Positions 1 to 8,795 of a stretch of DNA of 64,000 nucleotides are shown here, piece by piece. The stretch is from Tannerellaceae bacterium (lineage in GTDB: Bacteria > Bacteroidota > Bacteroidia > Bacteroidales > Tannerellaceae). The notes below the pieces were generated by a model. That model worked only from the letters and a program-made list of their open reading frames with translations. It searched no databases and was not told where the DNA came from. The stretch is taken from the NCBI GenBank assembly GCA_021201295.1, contig JAJQFE010000026.1, positions 35,813 to 99,812 of the forward strand, read 5' to 3'. A program made the position numbers and the translations under genes. Within the stretch, counting starts at the first letter, position 1. Each line of letters starts with the position of its first letter.

Positions 1-478
1 AATATCCCGGCTTTACCCCCAAACAGCGGGAAGATGCCATTGCAAAAGCATACGGAGCCGTTTTCATTATAGGCATTGGCTGTAAATTAAGCAACGGTAA
101 AAAACATGACGGACGTGCACCGGACTATGATGACTGGTCTACTCCATCTGCGGATGGAAAATTAGGATTAAACGGAGACCTGTTAGTATGGGATGAAGTC
201 CTGGGACGTTCCCTCGAATTATCCTCTATGGGAATCCGGGTAAACAAAGAAGCCCTTTTACATCAGTTGGAAGAATGTAATGCAGAAGAAAAAAACAATT
301 ATACTTCCACAAGCGTTTGTTAAATGATGAGTTACTGCAAAGTATCGGAGGAGGTATCGGCCAGAGCCGTCTTTGTATGTTTTATCTCCGAAAAGCTCAT
401 ATCGGAGAGATACAGGCAAGTATTTGGCCGGAAGAGATGCGCCAGGAAGCAAAAGAAGCCGGAATGCATTTAATATAA
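1..478 (+). pseudogene. asnA: Aspartate-ammonia ligase, 3' part, frameshifted
   Basis: This is the C-terminal part of ammonia-dependent asparagine synthetase (aspartate + NH3 + ATP to asparagine); the 5' end lies outside the window. The frame starting at base 3 reads family signatures such as [20 protein letters not shown] and SSMGIRV, then runs off at about base 290. The end of the protein ([20 protein letters not shown], ending at the TAA at 476-478) continues in another frame. Restoring one A to the seven-A run at 289-295 joins the two halves perfectly. Either the gene has a recent slippage mutation or the homopolymer is miscalled. It ends 12 bp before ung. Identity is secure; whether it is truly broken is not. 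Confidence 0.85.
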
Positions 479-490
479 AATCAGACAATT

Positions 491-1156
491 ATGGATGTAA
501 AAATAGAAGAAAGCTGGAAAAAACAATTAGCTGAGGAATTTGAAAAAGAATATTTCATCCAACTCGCTAATTTCGTCCGGGAAGAATACCGGACCAGAAC
601 CATTTATCCTCCGGGACCACTTATCTTTAACGCATTCAAACATTGCCCCTTTGATAAAGTAAAAGTGGTGATATTAGGACAGGACCCTTACCATGAGCCC
701 CGTCAGGCAAACGGGCTCTGTTTCTCCGTTGAACCGGGGATTCCCTTTCCGCCTTCTCTATTGAATATCTTTAAAGAAATTCAGGATGATATAGGAAGAC
801 TGATGCCAACCACCGGAGATCTTACCCGGTGGGCAGACCAGGGAGTATTGCTCTTAAACGCAACACTTACCGTAAGAGCGCATCAGGCAGGCTCACACCA
901 ACATAAAGGTTGGGAAACATTTACCGATGCCGTGATCCATAAATTAGCAGAGAGCAGAGATCATATCGTCTATATCCTTTGGGGTTCGTACGCTCAAAAA
1001 AAGGGAGCGTTTATCAATCCCACCCGTAATCTGATTCTTAAATCAGCCCATCCTTCCCCCCCCCTCTCTGCCTACAGAGGATTCTTCGGGAATAAGCATT
1101 TTAGTAAAGCCAACGATTATCTCATAGCTAGCGGACAAACCCCGATAGAGTGGTAG
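491..1156 (+). CDS. ung: Uracil-DNA glycosylase with an altered active-site loop
   Basis: Family-1 uracil-DNA glycosylase of 221 aa, normal length. It excises uracil left in DNA by cytosine deamination, starting base excision repair. The catalytic water-activating motif GQDPYH is intact (Asp65, His68). The second motif, normally HPSPLSA, reads HPSPPLSA here (His187 to Ala194): an extra proline sits directly before the leucine that inserts into the DNA minor groove. The extra codon lies in a run of nine C at 1056-1064, where the usual motif needs six, so it looks like a three-base in-frame expansion. The stop is TAG, followed at once by a terminator hairpin, showing that TAG is a real stop here. 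Activity of this variant cannot be judged from sequence. Confidence 0.95.
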   Translation: MDVKIEESWKKQLAEEFEKEYFIQLANFVREEYRTRTIYPPGPLIFNAFKHCPFDKVKVVILGQDPYHEPRQANGLCFSVEPGIPFPPSLLNIFKEIQDDIGRLMPTTGDLTRWADQGVLLLNATLTVRAHQAGSHQHKGWETFTDAVIHKLAESRDHIVYILWGSYAQKKGAFINPTRNLILKSAHPSPPLSAYRGFFGNKHFSKANDYLIASGQTPIEW

Positions 1157-1172
1157 TTCCGGTTATACCTAT

Positions 1173-1217
1173 ACACAAACAGGGGCGGTGTACATAATTC
1201 ACCGCCCCTGTTTGTGT
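1173..1217. terminator. Bidirectional terminator between ung and lptD-like gene
   Basis: An 18-bp stem (1173-1190 pairing with 1200-1217, GC-rich core GGGGCGGTG/CACCGCCCC) with a 9-base loop lies between two convergent genes. It follows the ung TAG by 16 bases. Confidence 0.8.
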
Positions 1218-1236
1218 ATATATGGATTGCACTCCC

Positions 1237-4029
1237 TTAATACCAGGTCTGTCCGTCACGATAGTTACTTCTCTTATCATATTTCAGATCCTTCAGTAAA
1301 GCAGAACTTGCGGCAACACTGAAAAAATAGGATTTATAAGTACCCACCGGTATGACACTGGCAGTCATCTGGAAACAGTGCATATTCCGGGTAATATTAC
1401 AGGTCAGATAAGAGATCTTATGCTCTTCAAAGTCATAGGTAGCATTAAAGTTCAACCGCCAGTTTTTAGTAGGCTGAAGGCTCCCATTAAAACTTAAATT
1501 ATGATTAAGTTTATACTTATACTCCTGGTTCTTCACATCAATACGGCTTTGATCATATTGCAGAGACACACTATAACTAAACGATAAACTCCACGGAAAA
1601 GTATTGATATAATACCCGTCCACATCCATATCACTATCCGGACTACTGCTTCCGCTCCTTATACGCCTGCCACCGGGAACAGGTGTATCATCTTCCGGCA
1701 ACGCCCCTTCCGGTAAATCCTCCGGAGGTTCATAAGCCGGATCACCGGTCGGATTGGAGGGATCTCCTTCACTTCCTCCAAATAATTTTTTAAACGTATC
1801 ATTATTAAAGGTATAAGAGAAACTGGTCCCCGTAGAACGTAACCTTCCGAAACCTTTGCCGGCTTGCCAACGGGTGACATTTCTACGGGTAAGAGTATTT
1901 CTCTCCTCATTATAGGAATAAGTATAGGTATCAAATACTCCCGTCAGGTTTACCGTATAGCTTTTAGTTAACTTCAAACGCAGATTCATCGTCAGGTCAC
2001 TCCATTTAAAAGAATCAGCCACCATATTATAAGACATCGACAGCCCTAACTTATCAATTACACTGATTTTTCTTTCTCCGGTAGAGTCACGATCCGAACG
2101 GATCTTCATTTCAATATTATTATCCAGACTGAAAGAGACATTTCCCTGACGGCCACTACCCGGATAACCATACAACTGTCCATCAAAAGGAGAATAAAAA
2201 TACTCCACATCATCTCCGGTCGCATTCGTATAAATATACGTCTTATAATATCCGTAGCGCGGATCACTAAAATCAGGAGCATATCCGAAACTTACAGATG
2301 GTTCCATCCGGTGACGGATCATTTTCACCTTATTCCCCAGGAACGGTAGAGGCTTAAAGAACCCATATAAAGTAGTAGACGCAGAAACACTGGCATTATA
2401 ATTATACAACCTGTAAAAACCAAAAGTAGTATCCTTGTCTACTATAGCATTTTTCTCCATATCATAACCACGTTCCAGTTTACTGGTATACCAACGTTCC
2501 GTATAATCAAAAGAAGGAGATATATTAATATATTTAAATAAACTAAACGTTGCATTCGTAGAGGCTTTATGCTGCATACCATTCTGCCAGTCCTTAATCA
2601 GATTGGATTTAAAAAGCTGGTCCTCTTTCGTAGTAATAGAATTACGAAAAATCCCACTATACTGTAAAGAGATCTTTTCATACCAACGTTCTTTACCAAT
2701 CCGCTGTTTTCGCTTAAAAGGATAAATACGGCTCATACTGGCAGTAAAGTCCGGCAAAGTAATCGCAATAGTAGAATCACGTGCAGTCTGGTTGATGGTC
2801 ATCGTAGCAGATAACGTAAACGGACTGTTGGGGAATCGCTGGGAAATACTTACAGAAGATCCTTTCGAGTTATTCGTATTCCCATAGTTCGTTAAACTCT
2901 GTAATTCATTCTTTGTGTAACTACTGGTCGCAAAATTTACACTGGCAGAAAAAGTCCGGTAGGGATTGGCTTTGGCATCCTGCGAATGGGTCCAGGTAAT
3001 CTTGAAATCTTTGTTCAAACTATAATCCGCCAGCCCTTTATCCCCATATTTAGTAACCACATACTTCGTATCAAAACTTCCCGAATATTTATAACGTTTT
3101 CTGTAAGCAGAACGGGCAGCTAATGCCCAGGAACCTTTGGTATAAATATCGCCGGTCACAGCCAGATCGATATAATCACTGATAGCAAAATAATATCCGG
3201 CATTCCTTACAAAAAAGCCCCGGGCAGATTCATCCCCGAAAGAAGGAAAAATAACTCCGGAAGAATAAGATTCCGAGAAAGGAAAAAAGGCAAATGGCAA
3301 ACCCAAAGGAAGAGGGACATCCTCTATCACCAGATAGACAGGACCAGTCACAATATTTTTCTTAGGCCGCACTTTCGCTTTAGTCATTTGAATATAAAAG
3401 TGAGGATGGTCATGGTGATCACAAGTAGTATACTTTCCCCCTACCATATTCAGGATATCATCCTCCATCTTTTTCGTCCGGGCAGAAGTGACATACCCTT
3501 CTCCCTGCTGCGTAATGACTTCCGTAATATATCCTTTTTTGGTAGTGAAATTATACCGCATGGTTTTGGATTCGTATTGCTGACCGTTATCAATAAACAA
3601 CGGATACCCGAACTCATCCCCAATAGAGTCTAAGCCAAATTTAGCATACACAATGCTACTATCCAGATTCATCTCTATATTTTCAGCCTGAAGCTCAATC
3701 TGCTGATACGTGACCTGCCCGTCTCCAAAAAGATAGGCCCAGTTTCCGGCAGTCATTACAATAGAATCCTGCGCCTGATATTCCACAGGAGCATCTAATC
3801 CATTACTACTTTTCTGAGGAACAATAGAATCGGGAGGTAGGATATCCAAGGAATCGGTAAGATTCACCTGCAAAGTATCGGAAATGCTCAAGGAATCGGA
3901 AGGCAACAGACGTAGAGAGTCAGCCACTTCTATACTATCCGGTAAAGCAACCACTTCCTGTGCCTGCATCATACGGCTTCCGCAAAGGAATAACAACAGT
4001 ATATGTAGGAGTCTGTATTTCAAGAACAT
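1237..4029 (-). CDS. LptD-like outer-membrane LPS assembly protein
   Basis: A 930-aa protein with a signal peptide (positive start, hydrophobic core, AQ cleavage region near residue 24), a Ser/Asp/Leu-rich linker, an OstA-like beta-jelly-roll segment (about residues 80-220, including MNLDSSIVYAKF and MVGGKYTTC) and a long C-terminal beta-barrel rich in alternating aromatic strands. It matches the Bacteroidetes 'putative LPS assembly protein LptD' family, which inserts LPS into the outer membrane, in length and architecture. A low-complexity Pro/Glu/Gly insert near residues 765-800 is probably a surface loop. The reading frame is fully intact. The family assignment is from motif recall; no alignment could be run. 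Confidence 0.8.
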   Translation of the reverse strand: MFLKYRLLHILLLFLCGSRMMQAQEVVALPDSIEVADSLRLLPSDSLSISDTLQVNLTDSLDILPPDSIVPQKSSNGLDAPVEYQAQDSIVMTAGNWAYLFGDGQVTYQQIELQAENIEMNLDSSIVYAKFGLDSIGDEFGYPLFIDNGQQYESKTMRYNFTTKKGYITEVITQQGEGYVTSARTKKMEDDILNMVGGKYTTCDHHDHPHFYIQMTKAKVRPKKNIVTGPVYLVIEDVPLPLGLPFAFFPFSESYSSGVIFPSFGDESARGFFVRNAGYYFAISDYIDLAVTGDIYTKGSWALAARSAYRKRYKYSGSFDTKYVVTKYGDKGLADYSLNKDFKITWTHSQDAKANPYRTFSASVNFATSSYTKNELQSLTNYGNTNNSKGSSVSISQRFPNSPFTLSATMTINQTARDSTIAITLPDFTASMSRIYPFKRKQRIGKERWYEKISLQYSGIFRNSITTKEDQLFKSNLIKDWQNGMQHKASTNATFSLFKYINISPSFDYTERWYTSKLERGYDMEKNAIVDKDTTFGFYRLYNYNASVSASTTLYGFFKPLPFLGNKVKMIRHRMEPSVSFGYAPDFSDPRYGYYKTYIYTNATGDDVEYFYSPFDGQLYGYPGSGRQGNVSFSLDNNIEMKIRSDRDSTGERKISVIDKLGLSMSYNMVADSFKWSDLTMNLRLKLTKSYTVNLTGVFDTYTYSYNEERNTLTRRNVTRWQAGKGFGRLRSTGTSFSYTFNNDTFKKLFGGSEGDPSNPTGDPAYEPPEDLPEGALPEDDTPVPGGRRIRSGSSSPDSDMDVDGYYINTFPWSLSFSYSVSLQYDQSRIDVKNQEYKYKLNHNLSFNGSLQPTKNWRLNFNATYDFEEHKISYLTCNITRNMHCFQMTASVIPVGTYKSYFFSVAASSALLKDLKYDKRSNYRDGQTWY

Positions 4030-4093
4030 TCAATATTACGATGCCTTTACAGCATGCAAATGTATAATAAATTAATGAGCCTGCTTATGTTTC

Positions 4094-4687
4094 TCACCCT
4101 AAAAAGAGTTTACACAATTGCTCAAAACGTAAAATGGTTTCATCTCCATATTTAGAAAGGCCTTTTCTAATTTTATCCATGGATTTTTCCTGGTCCAGCT
4201 TTGTTTTACTATAGAATTTATCCGCAAAACAAATTAACTTCTCTTCCAATGACTCCGGTAACATATTCCGGTGAGGGACAGGTAAATGCTGATTCCGGAT
4301 ATCGGCTAAACTCAGGCCGGCACCCGTATGTCTTTCACAGACCAGTGCATGCTGGGAAAAGCCTTCATTCAACATAAGATCCGCCCCCAGATATCCGTGG
4401 CAAATATACGGATAATTCCCATAGCAATGGATATCCGGCGCATAACACAGGGAGACGCCGACATCATGCAACAGACTTGCTTCTTCTATAAAAGTGAGGT
4501 CTATATTCATTTCCGGATGCAAAGCAGCAATTGAAAGTGCTTTATCAGCTACACTCCTACTATGTGTGTAAACTATATGATATGCTTCAGATTCCGAAGA
4601 ATAATACTTTGAGAGAATATCAACCGCATTCATCAAGCCAATCTCTTTCAGTTTAACGGCTACAAATGTAGGGAATGATTGGGACAT
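4094..4687 (-). CDS. HD-domain phosphohydrolase
   Basis: A cytoplasmic 197-aa HD-superfamily protein. The metal-binding signature is visible as HSRSVADKAL, the HD pair in ASLLHDVGV, a later CHGYLGADLM and CERHTGAGL. Such proteins hydrolyse phosphate esters of nucleotides or related small molecules; the substrate cannot be predicted. The first ATG at 4687 is used here; the ATG at codon 19 (MNAVDILSKYY) is a possible alternative start. It is divergent from namZ, with only 37 bp between the two start codons. Confidence 0.75.
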   Translation of the reverse strand: MSQSFPTFVAVKLKEIGLMNAVDILSKYYSSESEAYHIVYTHSRSVADKALSIAALHPEMNIDLTFIEEASLLHDVGVSLCYAPDIHCYGNYPYICHGYLGADLMLNEGFSQHALVCERHTGAGLSLADIRNQHLPVPHRNMLPESLEEKLICFADKFYSKTKLDQEKSMDKIRKGLSKYGDETILRFEQLCKLFLG

Positions 4688-4691
4688 TTAC

Positions 4692-4707
4692 TACATTTGT
4701 ATCTTTA
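4692..4707 (+). promoter_or_regulatory. Candidate -7 box of namZ
   Basis: Two overlapping candidates for the Bacteroidetes -7 element lie 18-33 bp before the namZ ATG: TACATTTG (4692-4699) and TATCTTTA (4700-4707). The first matches TAnnTTTG exactly. Confidence 0.5.
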
Positions 4708-4724
4708 CTAAAACTGTTTTATAT

Positions 4725-6143
4725 ATGAAAAGTAAGTTAATAATCATTCTTTTATCTTTTGCCACCTGTTTTTTCCTGATAGCCACAGAAGCCTGTGCCG
4801 GAAACACCCAAACCAGCCAGGTCAGGGAAGCAGTTGAACCGGAAATTATCCTGGGAGCAGAACGGATGGAACTCCTGACGGAATTGCTAAAAGAAAAAAG
4901 AGTCGGATTAGTAATTAACCATACCTCTATCTTGGAAAAGACAGAAACCCATCTGTTAGATGCCTTATTAGCCAATCATATACAAGTAGTAAAAGTGTTC
5001 GCACCGGAACATGGTTTCCGGGGAAAGGCGGAAGCCGGAGAAGAATTTACCGATAGCCGGGATCCGAAAACCGGTATTCCCATTATTTCCATCTACGGGA
5101 ATAATAAAAAGCCCACCCCGGAACAAGTAGCCGATCTGGATATCTTAGTGTTCGACATACAAGATGTGGGAGCCCGTTTTTACACTTATATCAGTACGAT
5201 GCATTATGTCATGGAAGCATGTGCAGAAAATAAAAAACCATTCATGGTATTAGACCGTCCCAATCCTAACGATTTCATTGACGGACCCATCCTTAAGAAA
5301 AAATATGCATCCTTTGTGGGTATGCATCCCATTCCTGTTTTACATGGCCTGACAGTAGGCGAACTGGCCGGAATGATCAACGGGGAAGGATGGTTAAACA
5401 GCGGAGCCGGTTCCTGTGACCTGACTGTAGTCACCATGAAAAACTGGCAACATGGCAAGCCTTATAGATTACCGGTAAAACCGTCCCCTAATCTGCCGAA
5501 TGAGCAGTCCGTCAGATTATATCCATCCCTGTGCTTTTTTGAAGCCACCCCCATCAGTATCGGACGTGGAACCTATTTCCCCTTTCAGGTAATAGGCTAT
5601 CCCGACCCCGCCCTGGGAGATTTTTCATTTACTCCCGTTTCTTTACCGGGATTTGATACCAATCCACTCCAAAAAGATAAAAAATGCTACGGAGTAGACC
5701 TACGGGAGTATGCCTTTGAAGGTGGACTTACTCTCCGGTTCGTACAGGATTTTTTCGATAAGTTGGACAGAAACACACAAGTATTCTTTTCAAGAGCCAA
5801 TTGGTTCGACCTGTTAGCAGGAACCAATCAATTACGACAACAGATTACAGCAGGCATGCCAGAAGCAGAAATCCGTGCTTCCTGGCAACCGGAACTGGCC
5901 GAATACAAAAAAATGCGCAGTCACTATTTACTATACCCTGATTATAAGCAGGAAAATAAAAAGAAGGCTTCAGTTACGGACTTACATGAGCCACCGGTAA
6001 AAGATAAAATGCATACCAAAAGAATACTAAACACTCTCCTAATTATTCATTTTAACCGACCTTACCAGCTTTGCCGGGACACCGGCAACAATGCTATTTG
6101 CCGGCACATCACCGGTTACTACCGCACCCGCTGCTACTATTGA
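4725..6143 (+). CDS. Exo-beta-N-acetylmuramidase NamZ family (DUF1343)
   Basis: A DUF1343 protein of the NamZ family, which removes terminal N-acetylmuramic acid from peptidoglycan fragments. It has an N-terminal signal peptide (first 25 residues). Family motifs are clear: VINHTS, FAPEHGFRG, IPIISIYGNN, VFDIQDVGARFYTY, DRPNPN, SPNLPN and RGTYFPFQ. The family normally stops shortly after the YLLYPDY motif. Here about 65 further residues follow, low in complexity and then running antisense into the 3' end of the next gene for 105 bp. The tail is probably a consequence of a lost stop or a rearrangement rather than function. Confidence 0.85.
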   Translation: MKSKLIIILLSFATCFFLIATEACAGNTQTSQVREAVEPEIILGAERMELLTELLKEKRVGLVINHTSILEKTETHLLDALLANHIQVVKVFAPEHGFRGKAEAGEEFTDSRDPKTGIPIISIYGNNKKPTPEQVADLDILVFDIQDVGARFYTYISTMHYVMEACAENKKPFMVLDRPNPNDFIDGPILKKKYASFVGMHPIPVLHGLTVGELAGMINGEGWLNSGAGSCDLTVVTMKNWQHGKPYRLPVKPSPNLPNEQSVRLYPSLCFFEATPISIGRGTYFPFQVIGYPDPALGDFSFTPVSLPGFDTNPLQKDKKCYGVDLREYAFEGGLTLRFVQDFFDKLDRNTQVFFSRANWFDLLAGTNQLRQQITAGMPEAEIRASWQPELAEYKKMRSHYLLYPDYKQENKKKASVTDLHEPPVKDKMHTKRILNTLLIIHFNRPYQLCRDTGNNAICRHITGYYRTRCYY

Positions 6144-7142
6144 ATTTTCGCCTATCGTAACACCGGAAAGAATAATGGCTCCTGCCCCGATCCACACATT
6201 ACGTTTTATATGAATATGCCCCACCTTCAGCGAATGCCTCTCCTGCGGAAACTCCGGATGCCCTTCTGACAAAAGGCTGACATTCGGTCCGATCAACACA
6301 TCGTCTTCTATGGTTATTCCACCCAAATCCAGGAAAGTACATCCGAAATTGATAAATACATTTTTCCCGATACGGGTATGTTTACCATAGTTGATATAAA
6401 GCGGAGTAAACAAGGCTGTACTTTCATCAATCCGGGAACCTGTGATTTGTCCCAATACTTCCCTTATTTCTACAGGATCGTCTGAATCGTTCAGACGTAC
6501 GAGTAGTTTCTTGGTAGCATAGGAAGCCTCCCGCATCTTATACCTTTCCGGGTCATCCGCCGGTATGGTTTCGCCCTGCCGCAAACGTTCAAATATATCT
6601 CCAAAACGGATGATCCGCATATCCTGTGCATCCGCCCAGGCTGCTGCTACCCGCATCCAGACTGCAATTTTGTTTTGTACTTTTCCATCTGTCCAGTGAC
6701 CGGCCACGACTTTGCGATTCTTACGCATACGACTCATTATATGCCCAAACTCCCTGTCTCCGTGAGCACTTTGATTCAAGTTCATAAAATCCATATCGAT
6801 CTTATCAAATGGAATTTCCTTATTAAATTGAGTATGTAAGTGGAGTAAGGGTTTTTTATAATCCATCAATCCGTGGATCCACATTTTAGCCGGAGAGAAC
6901 GTGTGCATCCAGGTAATAACTCCAATACATTTCGGGTCGTTGTTTGCCGCCCGGAATGTATCCGCTACTTCCTGAGCCAAATTGACTGTTCCTTTATAAA
7001 CGACTTTTACCGGGAGGGCGCCTGATTCGTTCAGTCCCTTTACTATTTCATTGGAGTGTGCATCCACCCATATGACGGCATTCCCTCCGTACAAGAGCTG
7101 GGCGCCTGTAACGAACCAGACTTCTACTTCTTTAAAATTCAT
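6039..7142 (-). CDS. Chimera: L-arabinose isomerase N-half fused to sugar O-acetyltransferase
   Basis: Residues 1-182 are the N-terminal part of L-arabinose isomerase (VWFVTGAQLLYGG, GVITWMHTFSPAKMWI, HTQFN, AHGDREFG, VAGHW, MRIIRFGD). From residue 183 the protein becomes a complete LacA/Maa-type O-acetyltransferase (IFERLRQGETIPADDPE, then hexapeptide repeats and NVWIGAGAIILSGVTIGENS). The join is in frame at about 6597-6602. The isomerase lacks the rest of its active site and should be dead; the acetyltransferase half appears complete apart from its own start codon. A deletion between araA and a downstream acetyltransferase gene would make this. An assembly misjoin is the alternative. araD lies 20 bp upstream in the same operon. 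Confidence 0.8.
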   Translation of the reverse strand: MNFKEVEVWFVTGAQLLYGGNAVIWVDAHSNEIVKGLNESGALPVKVVYKGTVNLAQEVADTFRAANNDPKCIGVITWMHTFSPAKMWIHGLMDYKKPLLHLHTQFNKEIPFDKIDMDFMNLNQSAHGDREFGHIMSRMRKNRKVVAGHWTDGKVQNKIAVWMRVAAAWADAQDMRIIRFGDIFERLRQGETIPADDPERYKMREASYATKKLLVRLNDSDDPVEIREVLGQITGSRIDESTALFTPLYINYGKHTRIGKNVFINFGCTFLDLGGITIEDDVLIGPNVSLLSEGHPEFPQERHSLKVGHIHIKRNVWIGAGAIILSGVTIGENSIVAAGAVVTGDVPANSIVAGVPAKLVRSVKMNN

Positions 7143-7162
7143 GGTTTCTTAGATTTGATTAG

Positions 7163-7870
7163 TTAGTATTGATATATTCCTGTATTATTTTTTTGCCCGT
7201 AATAAGCACCCGGACCATGTTTCCGGTTGAAGTGTTTCGTGATCAGATGTGTATTCATCTTCAGTTCCAGGTTGATTCCATAAGACAAGTAAGCTATTCG
7301 GGCCACCTGTTCCATTACTACTGCATTGTGGACAGACTCTTCCGCATCTTTTCCCCAGCTAAATGGGCCGTGGTTCGCTACTAATACTCCGGGAATATGA
7401 ACAGGATTTAATTCCGCGAACCGTTCCACAATTACCCGTCCGGTCTCCTGTTCATACGCTCCTTCTACCTCTTCTTTTGTCATTTGACGTGTACAGGGAA
7501 TTGCCTGGCTGAAATAGTCCGCATGCGTAGTACCGATGGCCGGAATATCCAGCCCCGCCTATGCCCAGGAAGTTGCATACGTGGAATGGGTGTGAACAAT
7601 CCCTCCGATTTCCGGAAAAGCCTGGTATAATACCAGGTGAGTCGGGGTGTCTGATGATGGGCTAAGATTTCCTTCCAGTATGTTTCCTGCTATATCCAGC
7701 AGAACCATATCTTCCACTTTCATGGTTGCATAGGAAATACCGGACGGCTTGATGGCTATGATGTCTTGTTCCCTGTCGATGGCACTGACATTCCCCCAGG
7801 TGAACAGGACAAGTCCATGATCAACAAGTGCTAAATTAGCCCGGAATACTTTTTCTTTCAGTTCCTTCAT
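7163..7870 (-). pseudogene. araD: L-ribulose-5-phosphate 4-epimerase, one in-frame TAG
   Basis: Class II aldolase-family protein that converts L-ribulose-5-P to D-xylulose-5-P. The whole frame is 235 codons and aligns end to end with Ara[63 protein letters not shown] at 7559-7561 interrupts it after TSWA, exactly where the family has Gln (WAQAG), so CAG has become TAG. Together with the broken araA this implies loss of arabinose use. Zinc-ligand His residues are all present. Confidence 0.85.
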
Positions 7871-7924
7871 GTCATACCTGTTAATCTTATATGATTGGTT
7901 TTTACGTACTTTGAACGTAGTTTT

Positions 7925-7938
7925 CAGGTAAGTACCTG
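7925..7938. promoter_or_regulatory. Palindrome upstream of araD, candidate operator
   Basis: CAGGTA-AG-TACCTG is a perfect 6-2-6 palindrome 55 bp upstream of the araD start. Its position between the arabinose genes and the neighbouring Nudix-type regulator gene suggests a binding site for that regulator. Assignment is inferential. Confidence 0.35.
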
Positions 7939-7989
7939 TGCTCTGTACTACCTATAGCGTAAATGTAACACTTTAATGCGGCGGGCATC

Positions 7990-8018
7990 AAAAAAAGGCT
8001 ATGTTTTATAACATAGCC
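7990..8018 (-). terminator. Terminator after the Nudix regulator gene
   Basis: On the minus strand GGCTATGT, a 6-base loop and ACATAGCC are followed by seven T. It ends the transcript of the regulator gene before the araD promoter region. Confidence 0.8.
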
Positions 8019-8042
8019 GGGCTTTTACTCATGTATTGTCTG

Positions 8043-8762
8043 TTAAAGCAGAATCAGACAGGAAAGCGGGGATTGAAGGGAAAAATAGCCATCTTCTAAT
8101 AACCGGTCATATTTCTCTTTATTGAACATATAATAAAAAGCTCCTCTTTTGGAACTTTTCTTATCTTTTTCATCTAATTTTCCCAGGATATCCATCGCAT
8201 TCAGTTTCTTCCGGAAATTTCGTTTATCCAGTGTAGTCTGGTGGATTGCTTCATAAAGATTCTGGAGTTGAGGCAGCGTAAACTTTTCCGGTAACAGGTT
8301 AAAACCTACCGAACGGGTCACTGCTTTTCGTTTAAGGATAGATAACGTATCTCCGATCATCTCTGCATGGTCAAAAATCAATTCCGGCATTTCGGTTACT
8401 TTCGTCCAGGTAGCATTATATTGTTTGAGCAGGTTTCCATCAAAAGAATTCATATTGACCAGTGCGTAGTACGCTACGGAGATTACCCGTTCTCCTAAAT
8501 CACGGGATACCTCTCCGTAGGCGCCTACCTGTTCCATAAAGATATTGTCCAACCCGGTGCAATCCTTCAATACTCTTGAAGCAGCATCATTTACACTTTC
8601 ACCTTCTTTTACGAAGCCTCCCATTAACGACCATTGCCCCTGTAAGGGTTCGAACTTTCGTTTATGAAGCAACACGTTCAGTTCATGGTTATTAAATCCT
8701 AAAATAATACAGTCAACCGATACATAAAATTTGACTTCATGCTGATAAAAGGTGGTTGTCAT
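8043..8762 (-). CDS. Nudix-fold transcription regulator (AraR type)
   Basis: A 239-aa protein with an N-terminal Nudix hydrolase-like domain (LLHKRKFEPLQGQWSLMGGF, then a degenerate Nudix box around VKEGESVNDAASRVLKD) and a C-terminal winged-helix region (about residues 155-225, LPQLQNLYEAIH, NFRKKLNAMDILG). In Bacteroides, proteins of this design regulate arabinose genes (AraR), the sugar or its derivative binding the Nudix domain. The location between araD/araA and galK supports that role. The sequence is intact. The catalytic Nudix glutamates appear incomplete, consistent with a sensor rather than an enzyme. Confidence 0.8.
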   Translation of the reverse strand: MTTTFYQHEVKFYVSVDCIILGFNNHELNVLLHKRKFEPLQGQWSLMGGFVKEGESVNDAASRVLKDCTGLDNIFMEQVGAYGEVSRDLGERVISVAYYALVNMNSFDGNLLKQYNATWTKVTEMPELIFDHAEMIGDTLSILKRKAVTRSVGFNLLPEKFTLPQLQNLYEAIHQTTLDKRNFRKKLNAMDILGKLDEKDKKSSKRGAFYYMFNKEKYDRLLEDGYFSLQSPLSCLILL

Positions 8763-8795
8763 CGTCTCTATGGTTTTAAATATATTTCCTGTTAA

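Noticed and set aside
258..488. Minus-strand 76-aa frame
   Set aside because: It is the antisense shadow of the asnA 3' end, which has clear family motifs.
1154..1156. Genome-wide reassignment of TAG to glutamine
   Set aside because: ung ends with TAG followed at once by a terminator hairpin, and intact genes stop at TAA or TGA; some premature stops are TGA or stand for Trp or Arg. A full code change does not fit, though partial suppression remains open.
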